Shown here: piece after piece, positions 17,541 through 27,005 of the stretch
How positions within the stretch are numbered: position 1 is the first letter of the stretch
Layout: each line of letters opens with the position of its first letter
NCBI GenBank assembly: GCA_041746735.1
Contig: JBGTGP010000018.1
Location: 62,001-126,000, forward strand
From: Opimibacter sp041746735
GTDB taxonomy: Bacteria > Bacteroidota > Bacteroidia > Chitinophagales > Saprospiraceae
Reading direction: 5' to 3'
DNA length: 64,000 nt
Made by a program: the position numbers and the translations under genes
The notes under the pieces: model-generated
Seen by the model: the letters and a program-made list of their open reading frames with translations, nothing else
What the model was told of the DNA's origin: nothing
Databases searched by the model: none

Positions 17541-18980
17541 ATGAGTGATAGCATACAAACGCTGGAGGGCCACACGCAATCCGAATATAAATACGGCTGG
17601 AGTACCGAGCTGGATATGGATACCTTTCCCAAAGGCCTGGCCGAAGAAACCGTCAGAGCCATCAGTGCACGAAAGGAAGAACCCGAATGGTTGCTTGAAT
17701 GGAGACTTCAGGCTTACCGACATTGGCTAACCCTCAAAGAACCCACCTGGGCCAATATCCACTACCCCCCGATCGACTATCAGAATATGATCTACTTCGC
17801 CGCTCCAAAGAAGAAACTCAACTCTCTTGATGAGGCTGACCCGGAATTGCTCCAAATGTTTGAGCGTCTGGGCGTCCCCCTGGAAGAGCGTAAGATTTTG
17901 GCCGGTGTGGCCGTAGATGCTGTTGTGGACAGCGTCTCCGTCACCACAACTTTCAAGAAAGAGCTGGCCGACCTGGGCATTATTTTTTCTTCTTTTAGCG
18001 AAGCCGTAAAGGAACATCCCGAACTCGTCCGAAAATATCTGGGTACAGTAGTCCCCTATACAGATAATTTTTTTGCCACCCTCAATTCGGCTGTTTTCAG
18101 CGACGGGTCATTCTGTTTTATACCATCTGGTGTCAAATGTCCCATGGAACTCTCCACTTATTTCAGGATCAATGCCGCCAACACAGGCCAATTTGAACGC
18201 ACGCTCATCGTAGCAGAGAAAAGGAGTCAGGTAAGCTACCTTGAAGGTTGTACCGCACCGATGCGGGACGAACATCAATTGCACGCTGCCGTCGTGGAAA
18301 TAGTCGCTATGGATGAAGCTTTCGTTAAATACTCGACCGTACAAAACTGGTACCCGGGCGATAAAGATGGGAAAGGTGGCATCTACAATTTCGTAACCAA
18401 AAGAGGCATTTGTGCCGGCTATAAATCAAAGATTTCCTGGACCCAGGTGGAAACTGGTTCCGCCATCACCTGGAAATACCCCAGCTGTATTCTGAAGGGC
18501 GATGAGTCCGTAGGAGAATTTTATTCCGTAGCGGTAACCAATAACCGACAGCAAGCTGACACTGGAACCAAGATGATCCACCTGGGTAAAAACACCCGAA
18601 GCACCATTATTTCAAAAGGTATCTCAGCCGGACACAGCCAAAATTCTTATCGCGGACTGGTTAAAATTCACAAAAGGGCCGATGGGGCCCAAAATTTCTC
18701 ACAATGTGACAGCCTTCTGATGGGGGATAAATGCGGAGCGCATACTTTTCCCTATCTCGAGGTGGACAATCCCGGCGCACGTGTCGAACATGAAGCCACC
18801 ACTTCTAAAATTGGGGAAGACCAGCTTTTCTATTGCAAGCAACGAGGCCTGAGTGAAGAAGACGCTATCAATATGATCGTCAATGGATATTGCAAAGAAG
18901 TTTTTAACGAATTGCCCATGGAATTTGCCGTAGAAGCTCAGAAATTATTGGCTATAAGTCTGGAAGGCAGTGTCGGATAA
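17541..18980 (+). CDS. sufB: Fe-S cluster assembly scaffold protein SufB
   Basis: Core of the SufBC2D scaffold, on which Fe-S clusters are built in the cytoplasm. The 479-residue product matches the family from YKYGWSTELDMDTFPKGL through the beta-helix region to RGLSEEDAINMIVNGYCKEV. Landmarks are SVTTTFKKELADLGI, SYLEGCTAPMRDEHQLHAAV, GAHTFPYLEVDNPGARVEHE and DQLFYCKQRGL. First gene of a tightly packed sufBCDS-(sufE/DUF59)-Rrf2 operon. The ATG at 17541 is the only start giving the conserved N-terminus. Confidence 0.97.
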   Translation: MSDSIQTLEGHTQSEYKYGWSTELDMDTFPKGLAEETVRAISARKEEPEWLLEWRLQAYRHWLTLKEPTWANIHYPPIDYQNMIYFAAPKKKLNSLDEADPELLQMFERLGVPLEERKILAGVAVDAVVDSVSVTTTFKKELADLGIIFSSFSEAVKEHPELVRKYLGTVVPYTDNFFATLNSAVFSDGSFCFIPSGVKCPMELSTYFRINAANTGQFERTLIVAEKRSQVSYLEGCTAPMRDEHQLHAAVVEIVAMDEAFVKYSTVQNWYPGDKDGKGGIYNFVTKRGICAGYKSKISWTQVETGSAITWKYPSCILKGDESVGEFYSVAVTNNRQQADTGTKMIHLGKNTRSTIISKGISAGHSQNSYRGLVKIHKRADGAQNFSQCDSLLMGDKCGAHTFPYLEVDNPGARVEHEATTSKIGEDQLFYCKQRGLSEEDAINMIVNGYCKEVFNELPMEFAVEAQKLLAISLEGSVG

Positions 18981-18999
18981 TCACAGATCAGGATCAGAT

Positions 19000-19767
19000 A
19001 TGAAACCATTATTGAAAATAACAGACCTGCATGTTTCAATTGCAGGGCAATCCATTCTCAACGGATTAAACCTTACCGTGTATCCGGGAGAAGTACATGC
19101 CATCATGGGACCCAATGGTTCCGGTAAAAGTACTCTGGCTAATGTATTGGCCGGACGGGAAGAATATATCGTAACCCATGGCCAGATTGAATACGCAGGC
19201 CAGGATTTGCTCGCGATGGAAATCGATGAGCGGGCCCTGGAGGGGATATTCCTCGCTTTTCAATATCCGGTAGAGATCCCCGGTGTCAGTAATTCAAATT
19301 TTCTCAAAAGTATCATCAATGCCCGGCGCATTCATCAGGGACTTCCGGAGTTCAATGCCCTCGAAATGCTCAAATACATACGCAATAAAATGGCGGCTAT
19401 TGAGATGGATGAAAGCCTGCTCAAGCGCTCCCTGAATGATGGCTTTTCTGGCGGCGAAAAAAAGCGAAATGAAATTCTCCAGATGTCGCTCTTGGAACCA
19501 CGGCTGGCTATCCTGGATGAAACGGATTCCGGTCTTGATATCGATGCACTGCGGATCGTGGCAGAAGGCGTCAATCAACTTCGTGCCCCGGACCGATCAT
19601 TTATCGTTGTGACCCATTACCAGCGTTTGCTCAATCATATCATACCTGATTACGTACATGTCTTGTCACAAGGTCGAATCGCCGCCACCGGTGATAAAGC
19701 CCTTGCCGAGAAACTGGAGAAAGAAGGGTATGACTGGCTTAAAACATCCGATACCGTTTCAGTATAA
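19000..19767 (+). CDS. sufC: Fe-S assembly ATPase SufC
   Basis: ABC-type ATPase that powers the SufBCD scaffold. The 255-residue protein has Walker A GPNGSGKST, the Q-loop FLAFQYPVEIPGVSN, the signature GFSGGEKKRNE and Walker B LAILDETDSGLD with the SufC-specific DSGLDIDALRIVAEGVN. The ATG at 19000 (MKPLLKITDLHV) matches the family; an earlier GTG at 18970 would overlap sufB by 11 bases and add unconserved sequence. The gap to sufB is 19 bases. Confidence 0.97.
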   Translation: MKPLLKITDLHVSIAGQSILNGLNLTVYPGEVHAIMGPNGSGKSTLANVLAGREEYIVTHGQIEYAGQDLLAMEIDERALEGIFLAFQYPVEIPGVSNSNFLKSIINARRIHQGLPEFNALEMLKYIRNKMAAIEMDESLLKRSLNDGFSGGEKKRNEILQMSLLEPRLAILDETDSGLDIDALRIVAEGVNQLRAPDRSFIVVTHYQRLLNHIIPDYVHVLSQGRIAATGDKALAEKLEKEGYDWLKTSDTVSV

Positions 19768-19784
19768 TTCACCCATTCCGTACC

Positions 19785-21098
19785 ATGACAGATCAGGATC
19801 AAATACTGGATCACCTACGACAGCTTTTCCATGAGAAGGACATGCTGATGAATGGCATGACGGACACTCCACTCCATGCGTTTCACAAGCGATCATTTGA
19901 GACGCTGCAGCAAGCTCGTTTTCCAGATAAAAAACACGAAGACTGGAGGTATACTCCGGTTCATCGGATGATGAGTCCACCCTATCAGATAGCAGGGTCG
20001 TTTGCAGGTATACCCCCTCAGGACATACCCGGGCTCGATACTTTAATCATCCCTGTTTGCAATGGAAAGATTTCGACCGCTGATTTGGATCCAAAACTGA
20101 CCGCCTGTGGTATACGCATTTTACCGCTGCAGAAGGCGTTTGAAGATTCATCATGGATCAATGTTTTTTCATCTCTGACTTCCGCAAAGACGCCCGATAG
20201 CAATCGCGCTTTTGAGCTTTTGAATTTCTCCTTTCATTCACATGGCTTTTTTCTTGATATTCCCCCACACCTTTTACTGGATACACCAATAGAGTTACGC
20301 ATTCTGCATGCAGATGTTGAGCCGGCTTTTTCTCACCCTTTGTTTTTCATCCGTTGTGGCGTTGGAAGTCGGATCACCCTGCTGGAAAGATATGATCACA
20401 CCGCTGCACTACCCGGAAAGACTACGGAAGGCATGATCAATGCCCACGGTTTTATTCACCTGGACCAAAATGCTGATGTCCGGCATATCAAATGGCAGGA
20501 CTTGCCATCCGATCAACACTTAGTTTACAAATTGATCGTGCAGCAAATGCGGGACAGCCGGTTTGAAAGTCTGGCGTTTGATTTTGGCGGTGCCATGGTC
20601 CGCAATAATGTAGAGGTAGAATTGGAGGAAAGCAATACCTATACATCGCTGCAGGCCGGATACATAGCAAAAGGCACTCAATCCATGGACCATCAAACCC
20701 GAATCAATCATAAGGTCCCCCATTGCGAAAGCCATGAATGGTATAAAGGCATTCTGGATGAACGCGCCACAGCGGCATTCAATGGTAAGGTTTATGTCCA
20801 TCCTGATGCACAAAAGACCAATGCTTATCAGCAAAACGATACGCTGATCCTTTCTGCACATGCGGCGATGAACAGCAAACCGCAACTTGAGATTTTTGCG
20901 GATGATGTCCGGTGTAGCCATGGGGCTACCATTGGACAATTGGACCCTAAAGCTCTTTTCTATCTGCTCTCGCGAGGAATCCGCAGGGAGGAAGCGACCC
21001 GGATGCTTAAAACAGCATTCCTCACGGCCATCCTGGAGACGATACCCCTTGAACCCATATCCGATTTTATAAAGGAACGAATGGCCTCTGCCCTATGA
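19785..21098 (+). CDS. sufD: Fe-S cluster assembly protein SufD
   Basis: Partner of SufB and SufC in the scaffold complex. 437 residues. Typical features are RFPDKKHEDWRYTPVHRM near residue 45, the beta-helix core, the conserved HWYKGILDE-like stretch (ESHEWYKGILDERATAAFNG), AQKTNAYQQNDTLILS and the C-terminal CSHGATIGQLDPKALFYLLS. Starts 17 bases after sufC and overlaps sufS by 4 bases (ATGA). Confidence 0.96.
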   Translation: MTDQDQILDHLRQLFHEKDMLMNGMTDTPLHAFHKRSFETLQQARFPDKKHEDWRYTPVHRMMSPPYQIAGSFAGIPPQDIPGLDTLIIPVCNGKISTADLDPKLTACGIRILPLQKAFEDSSWINVFSSLTSAKTPDSNRAFELLNFSFHSHGFFLDIPPHLLLDTPIELRILHADVEPAFSHPLFFIRCGVGSRITLLERYDHTAALPGKTTEGMINAHGFIHLDQNADVRHIKWQDLPSDQHLVYKLIVQQMRDSRFESLAFDFGGAMVRNNVEVELEESNTYTSLQAGYIAKGTQSMDHQTRINHKVPHCESHEWYKGILDERATAAFNGKVYVHPDAQKTNAYQQNDTLILSAHAAMNSKPQLEIFADDVRCSHGATIGQLDPKALFYLLSRGIRREEATRMLKTAFLTAILETIPLEPISDFIKERMASAL

Positions 21099-22345
21099 GA
21101 CATTCGACTTCAGGACCGTTGACGCATGCCTTTGATGTCCTGAGGATCAGAGAGGATTTTCCGATTCTCAAGAGGACCATCCAGGGTCATCCTCTTGTTT
21201 ATCTGGACAACGCAGCCTCCAGCCAAAAGCCAATTCAGGTGCTGGATAAGATGAACCAGTATTACCTGCACCATCACTCTAATGTGCACCGGGGCGTGCA
21301 TACGCTGAGCCAGGAAGCTACGGAAATGTTTGAGGCCGCACGTCGTACCATTGCCACAGCGCTGGGTGTGCAGGATGAAGCGGAGATCATATTTACCCGC
21401 GGCACTACGGAATCCATCAACCTGCTGGCCTATACGTTTGGACTGACTCGCTTCAAACCGAGGGATGAAATATTCCTGACAGACATGGAGCATCACAGCA
21501 ATATCGTGCCCTGGCAACTGATAGCTAACATGACCGGTGCTATCATCCGAAGAATACCAGTACTTGACAATGGTACACTGGATCTCGATTGGTACCAACA
21601 GCACATCTCCGGGAAAGTAAAACTCGTAGCCGTCACCCATGTGAGTAATTCGCTGGGAACCATCAATCGGGTCAAAACGATTATCGATGTCGCGCATCAG
21701 CATGGTGTACCGGTGATGCTTGACGGTGCTCAGGCCAGCCCCCATATACCATTGGATCTGTACGCACTTGATGTTGACTTTTATGCCCTGTCCGCCCATA
21801 AAATGTATGGACCTACGGGCATTGGTTTATTATATGGGAAACGAACCTGGCTTGAAACTCTTCCCCCGTGGCAGGGAGGTGGAGAAATGATTGAGCAGGT
21901 GAGTTGGGACGGTACAACATACAATTCAATCCCTTTCAAATTCGAAGCCGGAACGCCGGATATTGCAGGCGCTATTGGGCTAGCGGCTGCATTTGAATAT
22001 CTCCAGTCATTGGATCGTCAGGCATTAGCCCACCATGAGTCCCAACTCCTGAAAACATGTAAGGAAGCCATGTCATCTGTGCGAGGCATTCGGCCGATAG
22101 GTGAAGCTTCGGAAAAAGCGTCTGTATACTCCTTTATCGTGGATGGCATTCATCCATATGATATTGGTACGCTATTGGACCAACAAGGAATTGCTGTTCG
22201 CACGGGTCATCATTGTACCCAGCCTTTGATGGACAGACTGGGTATACCCGGTACAGTGAGGGCCTCTTTCGCTGCGTATACGACTATGGACGAAGTAGAA
22301 AAACTGGTGCAGGCCACCCATAAAGCCATTTCAATATTGTCATGA
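21095..22345 (+). CDS. sufS: Cysteine desulfurase SufS
   Basis: PLP enzyme that takes sulfur from cysteine and hands it as persulfide to SufE. 416 residues. PLP lysine K236 in ALSAHKMYGPTGIG; active-site cysteine C374 in RTGHHCTQPLMDRLG (the family more often has HHCAQP). Class V landmarks YLDNAASSQKP, TRGTTESINL and EHHSNIVPWQ are present. Start overlaps sufD by 4 bases and the stop overlaps the next gene, so translation is probably coupled. Confidence 0.97.
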   Translation: MRHSTSGPLTHAFDVLRIREDFPILKRTIQGHPLVYLDNAASSQKPIQVLDKMNQYYLHHHSNVHRGVHTLSQEATEMFEAARRTIATALGVQDEAEIIFTRGTTESINLLAYTFGLTRFKPRDEIFLTDMEHHSNIVPWQLIANMTGAIIRRIPVLDNGTLDLDWYQQHISGKVKLVAVTHVSNSLGTINRVKTIIDVAHQHGVPVMLDGAQASPHIPLDLYALDVDFYALSAHKMYGPTGIGLLYGKRTWLETLPPWQGGGEMIEQVSWDGTTYNSIPFKFEAGTPDIAGAIGLAAAFEYLQSLDRQALAHHESQLLKTCKEAMSSVRGIRPIGEASEKASVYSFIVDGIHPYDIGTLLDQQGIAVRTGHHCTQPLMDRLGIPGTVRASFAAYTTMDEVEKLVQATHKAISILS

Positions 22346-23115
22346 TGACGGCGCACACAGCAGACATACAATTGGAACAGGATAAAGTCATTGACGAGTT
22401 TTCTCATTTTGAGGATTGGTCTGACCGGTATGAATACCTGATTGATCTTGGAAAAGCATTGCCACCTTTGGATGCTCAATACCACACAGACCTTCATCTG
22501 GTCAAAGGATGCCAGTCAAAGGTATGGTTGCATGCAGAATTGAAAGACGGTCTGCTCCTATTAGCCGCCGATAGTGACACGATCATCACCAAAGGAATCG
22601 TTGCATTGCTGATACGGGTGCTATCCGGTCATCCTCCGGATGAAGTAGAGCGGATTGAACTGACGTTTATAGACGAAATCGGACTCAGCAGTCACCTCTC
22701 TCCTACCCGATCTAATGGTCTCACCAGTATGATCAGATTGATCCGGTCCTATGCAAAACGTTTTGCCGAAGAAATGAAATTGGAATTAAACCCGCCAACT
22801 TCTGACACGAAAGAAGACAAACTGGAAGCCATAAAAAACAAAATTAAAGAGGTCTACGATCCAGAGATTCCAGTGGATATATGGGAGCTGGGATTGATCT
22901 ATACGCTGGATATCGATGAAAAAGGGAAAGTGTTTGTCACCATGACCTTAACTTCTCCGGCTTGCCCTGTGGCAGGTAGTTTACCCCTGGAAGTGCAGGA
23001 ACGGTTGTTACAACTCCCATTTGTGACCGATGTGGAACTTGCATTAGTATGGGATCCTTCCTGGAATAAAGAACGCATGAGTGACGAAGCCAGGATGGCA
23101 CTTGATATGTTTTAA
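22342..23115 (+). CDS. SufE sulfur acceptor fused to a DUF59 (MIP18/SufT-like) domain
   Basis: 257 residues in two parts. Residues about 10-145 are SufE: the sulfur-accepting cysteine is C57 in LVKGCQSKVWLHAEL, followed by ITKGIVALLIRVLSGHPPDEV. Residues about 158-257 are DUF59: IKEVYDPEIPVDIWELGLIY, then MTLTSPACPVAGSLP with the conserved C208, and VWDPSWNKERMSDEARMAL. SufE takes the persulfide from SufS; DUF59 proteins act in Fe-S maturation and delivery. Most Bacteroidota known to me carry the two as neighbouring genes, so this is a gene fusion that keeps both modules intact. Start ATGATG overlaps the sufS stop. Confidence 0.94.
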   Translation: MMTAHTADIQLEQDKVIDEFSHFEDWSDRYEYLIDLGKALPPLDAQYHTDLHLVKGCQSKVWLHAELKDGLLLLAADSDTIITKGIVALLIRVLSGHPPDEVERIELTFIDEIGLSSHLSPTRSNGLTSMIRLIRSYAKRFAEEMKLELNPPTSDTKEDKLEAIKNKIKEVYDPEIPVDIWELGLIYTLDIDEKGKVFVTMTLTSPACPVAGSLPLEVQERLLQLPFVTDVELALVWDPSWNKERMSDEARMALDMF

Positions 23116-23127
23116 AACTAGAATAGC

Positions 23128-23598
23128 ATGAAAATTTCAGCTCAGGACGAATATGGTTTGCGCATCTTACTTCAGATTGCCCGGGCGCATCCGGTGGAGG
23201 GATTAAGTTTATCCCAGTTAAGTGACTTGGAGAATATCTCTCAGGCCTATGCGGCCAAGTTGACCCGGTCTCTTCGCATAGCTGGTTTTATACAGAGTAT
23301 ACGAGGCAACAAAGGTGGGTATATCCTGGCCCTTTCTGCTACGGAGATCAAAGTGAATCAGGTTTTGAAAGCCATGGGTGGGGCGATCTATGATGAAAAA
23401 TTCTGTGGTCAACACAGTGGCAACCTGGGGCTTTGCACCAACTCGGTAGATTGTTCCCTACGTTCGCTTTGGACCATTGTACAGCTCAATATGGATACCC
23501 TCTTAGACCAGATCACCCTGAAAGATCTCATGAAATCTGAAGTGGAGGTCAATCAATCACTCATGCAACTCGCAACCGATCATGAATTTGTCAGGTGA
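23128..23598 (+). CDS. Rrf2-family regulator with three cysteines (IscR/SufR-like)
   Basis: A 156-residue winged-helix regulator. DNA-binding region: LSQLSDLENISQAYAAKLTR followed by IRGNKGGYILA, the Rrf2 wing. C93, C103 and C109 (C-x9-C-x5-C) match the Fe-S ligand positions of IscR-class sensors. It is the last gene, 12 bases after the SufE fusion, and is the obvious candidate to control the suf operon by feedback on cluster supply. The three-cysteine pattern supports cluster binding; target sites are not identified. Confidence 0.92.
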   Translation: MKISAQDEYGLRILLQIARAHPVEGLSLSQLSDLENISQAYAAKLTRSLRIAGFIQSIRGNKGGYILALSATEIKVNQVLKAMGGAIYDEKFCGQHSGNLGLCTNSVDCSLRSLWTIVQLNMDTLLDQITLKDLMKSEVEVNQSLMQLATDHEFVR

Positions 23599-23615
23599 AG
23601 TGCTGTCGCAAACGA

Positions 23616-26600
23616 TCAATCTGTCTGAACATAACAATCACCTTTGATCTCAAGTAGGCTGTTGAGATGATTCCGGATGAGTGCTTGGAGGTCAGAAGCG
23701 TTTGTGTTGCGCAACACATCCGTATCCCATAATTTGAGGATTCCATGGTTATCAAATGCAATCCCCATACCAGGAGCATCCAGACCGCTGATCACATTGA
23801 GGTTGAAAAACTCAGCGGTGACACCTGACTGCAATTCAAACAAACCCGGTAATCCGGACGACACGATGAGTCTGGGACTACAGTTGGACCAAAAAACCAA
23901 ACTCTTTTCCAGAAGGAGTCGGGCGGATTGGATGTGGATAGTCTGGCCCGACAAGGAGGGATGAAACTGTATTGTATCGCCGGAAACTGCACAATCAATC
24001 ATATACCGGAGCGAACCAAATCCATTGTCATCCGTATTAACGACGAGCAATGGGCATGAAGGTGTTTCAATGTAATAATTATGAGCATCTGTTTCCCCGT
24101 TAAATATGGAAACGGGAATGATGTTGTCCATCGTATTGGTGTTCGGCACTGCGTCGCCATCGTTCGATGCATCAAAATCTTTAACAAGGTCATAACCTGA
24201 AGGCTGCGTCTTGATGAGCACATAGTGCCCTACCGGAACAGAAAGAAAGGAATAGTCCCCGTTCACATTGGTCTGGGTTACCGCCAATGCAGTTTCAGCA
24301 TCAGCAACCCCATCCGTATTACTGTCAGCATACAGACTCACGGTGACATCTCCCATTCCTTCGCCCGGATCAGGAGCTTGATTCCCGTTTATATCTATAA
24401 AAACACTACCCGTTATGGATCCTGGCATGGCGGTTTCAATGAAAATATTAAATGAATCAATTTCTGTTGGATACAAGGAGGCCGGAATAAGATTATCAAG
24501 TGAGTCCACATTCGGCACAACATCACCGTCATCCGATTCATCGTAATCATTTACACTGATCCAGCCACTGGGTTGAACCTGTACGATCACATAATGACCT
24601 GGTATGAGTGCGGCCATAGAATACTGCCCGGATGTATTCGTAAACACACTCCGTACGGCTGTACCATTATCCGCAATTCCATTTGTATCGGAATCTGCGT
24701 ACAGCCGGATATTAACACCGGAAATAGGCATACCCAAATCCGTCAGCACATAACCCACAATCTGAGCAGGACAGTTTATTACCGTATGGTTTAATGTAGT
24801 ACTATCAGGACAAGATGCCCCTGGGGCAAATGGATGCACGACCAGTTTAACACTTTTGATTCCTGAACTGGTATAGTATACATTGTGAGGACCGTATCCT
24901 GTTGCTGTCGCTGGAATAGCGTTTGCTCCAAAATTCCAAATATAAGTGGCTCCTGGCAGCTCCGGTTCTGCAGGAACAAAAGCCATGTTCATATAATAGC
25001 AAGTTGGGCCTGGCAGCGGTGCAATTGTAGCATCCGGATAAGCGTATACTTGCACCTCAGTGACCTCGCCTTCCCAATCCAGACATCCGTCTTTTGACAG
25101 CACCAGCATAATATGATTTTCTGATGACTCATTCTCTCCTAATGGCGCAAAACTGACAATATGAGGTCCGGTACCAGAACCAGTAGGAGGATCTGCACCC
25201 AGTCCAAACGTCCAGTTGTAATCGATCTCACCCATTTGCAATGAATCCACCTCAAAAACAGCAGTTTCGAATGCACAGATGGTGTCTTTTGGTAGTTGTG
25301 GAATTGAATCAGGACATACGATATTGACAAAAAGGTTATCCTCATCGGATTCACAGGGATCTAGAAAAACAGGTATAATATTATTGGGTCCGGCGAGACT
25401 ATCATTCCCATCGGGGTCCGGCGTGATATCAAAATCCACTAATGAACCATACCCTTCGGGTTGAACTTCCCATATTATGTAAGAGCAATAGGGTGATACA
25501 TCAGGAAAGCAATAGTCCCCTGAAACCGAATCTGAAAAGACCACCATCAGCAGGGTATCCCCGGGATCAATTATTCCATTACCATTTACATCGGCCATCA
25601 ATTGCAACTCTACTCCGCCCATCATCTGTCCAAGATCGTCTTCTACATGGCCACAAATGACACCATTCTGATTCAGCACGATCAACTGCAGGCATTCAGA
25701 ATGTCTGCCACAGTCATCTTCTGCAATCCATGTTCTACGCAGTACAGCAGGGCTGCCACAACTTCCCGACACCATACTATCGGTGTACGTAATGAGAGGC
25801 TGGCCTGAACAGAAATCTGTTCCGGTGGCATAACCGGTAGCCTCGGGTATCGTGGCATCATCACATAAGACGGTTAGATCAGGGGGACAGGTCAAGACAG
25901 GAAGGCAGGCTACAGAGATGCAGTCCGTTTCAATAGGCTCACCGTATGGAGGAGATCCATCTCCAATATATTGCCAATTAAATTGTTCCACCTGTTCAAT
26001 GGCCGGGATCGTGAGCGATTCGTCCATCGGATCCACCATAATCAAGACGACACCATCATCACCCACCAGAAAACCACCATTCTCCGGATCCTGTTCCAGG
26101 TCCCAAACCACCGGAGGACAGAAATACTCCGGATCAGATACGGTATCAACAATCGCAAAACAAATCCTGAAAAGCGAAGTCCATTCGGTGGTAGAGATGT
26201 GGATTGGCGGAGCGGATTCATCCACCAACTGAATCGCACCATTAACAAAAGTGGCAATGCCAGTACCCGGTTGTCCAAATCCAAAGAGCGTGTACCCAAC
26301 ACCGGGTGGGCTTAAGGTCGTTGTAAAGGGCGTTGAAATATCGTATCCTCCCTGAAAATCTCTCACGTCGATCAACTCCAATATTCCGGCATCATAAAAG
26401 AGCCTGGTATTCATGCCGTAGATTTCATATCCTTCCAAATCGGATTGAAACTCTACATCCAGACAATACTCCTCTGTTATACAATCATATTGCGGATTCG
26501 CAAAGCGGGTGACTATTGTCGGAAATGAGACAACTGCCTGATGAGATGTAAATGACATTCGGGTGTCTGAAGATGCAAGGCTGAAAGTTTGCTCCAATTT

Positions 26601-26765
26601 CACTCCCCGGACACGATCTGTAGAAGATACAACTGAGGTTTTGGCTACACCCAGTAAGAAAACCAAAGGAAGAACTGAGTACAAGAACTGTGAGCGATAA
26701 CCACAGGAATGGCTACAACAGGATTGTACGGATCGACCAATAATATGGTTTACATTTTCTGTCAT
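23616..26765 (-). CDS. Large secreted surface protein with SdrD-B and PKD-like domains (paralogue of the next gene)
   Basis: About 1,049 residues from the ATG at 26763-26765. Order: hydrophobic export segment (FLYSVLPLVFLLGVAKTSVV), a cohesin-like domain (IVTRFANPQYDCITEEYCLD to the Asp/Pro-rich WDLEQDPENGGFLVGDDG), a HYR-like domain (LPVLTCPPDLTVLCDDATIP), an SdrD-B repeat (GMMGGVELQLMADVNGNG-like), PKD-like stretches, two more SdrD-B repeats (ADSDTNGIADNGTAVRSVFT; ITGSVFIDINGNQAPDPGEG) and a C-terminal beta-helix-like module starting NTDDNGFGSLRYMIDCAVSG. No standard T9SS type A tail is visible. It is a probable surface adhesin. Compared with its downstream paralogue it carries about 480 extra residues in the middle. 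Confidence 0.85.
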   Translation of the reverse strand: MTENVNHIIGRSVQSCCSHSCGYRSQFLYSVLPLVFLLGVAKTSVVSSTDRVRGVKLEQTFSLASSDTRMSFTSHQAVVSFPTIVTRFANPQYDCITEEYCLDVEFQSDLEGYEIYGMNTRLFYDAGILELIDVRDFQGGYDISTPFTTTLSPPGVGYTLFGFGQPGTGIATFVNGAIQLVDESAPPIHISTTEWTSLFRICFAIVDTVSDPEYFCPPVVWDLEQDPENGGFLVGDDGVVLIMVDPMDESLTIPAIEQVEQFNWQYIGDGSPPYGEPIETDCISVACLPVLTCPPDLTVLCDDATIPEATGYATGTDFCSGQPLITYTDSMVSGSCGSPAVLRRTWIAEDDCGRHSECLQLIVLNQNGVICGHVEDDLGQMMGGVELQLMADVNGNGIIDPGDTLLMVVFSDSVSGDYCFPDVSPYCSYIIWEVQPEGYGSLVDFDITPDPDGNDSLAGPNNIIPVFLDPCESDEDNLFVNIVCPDSIPQLPKDTICAFETAVFEVDSLQMGEIDYNWTFGLGADPPTGSGTGPHIVSFAPLGENESSENHIMLVLSKDGCLDWEGEVTEVQVYAYPDATIAPLPGPTCYYMNMAFVPAEPELPGATYIWNFGANAIPATATGYGPHNVYYTSSGIKSVKLVVHPFAPGASCPDSTTLNHTVINCPAQIVGYVLTDLGMPISGVNIRLYADSDTNGIADNGTAVRSVFTNTSGQYSMAALIPGHYVIVQVQPSGWISVNDYDESDDGDVVPNVDSLDNLIPASLYPTEIDSFNIFIETAMPGSITGSVFIDINGNQAPDPGEGMGDVTVSLYADSNTDGVADAETALAVTQTNVNGDYSFLSVPVGHYVLIKTQPSGYDLVKDFDASNDGDAVPNTNTMDNIIPVSIFNGETDAHNYYIETPSCPLLVVNTDDNGFGSLRYMIDCAVSGDTIQFHPSLSGQTIHIQSARLLLEKSLVFWSNCSPRLIVSSGLPGLFELQSGVTAEFFNLNVISGLDAPGMGIAFDNHGILKLWDTDVLRNTNASDLQALIRNHLNSLLEIKGDCYVQTD

Positions 26766-27005
26766 GCGACAGTGGTTTAATGGGACAAGCAGAAAACTTC
26801 TGACTTGTAAGGGGTCCCTGATCAATTAAAAATGGTGTCTTATAAAGGCACCAAGATAGGCCAAACGGATGAATCTTCCAAATCAGTGTGTTTGGCCACC
26901 TTGTATACGCTTAGCATGCCTTACGCTGTTAGAGCGCTATTTCGATCAAGCTTTGTTCTTTCAAAAAAGATTAAGAGTAGGGAAAACAACTTGGTATTCC
27001 AGAGT

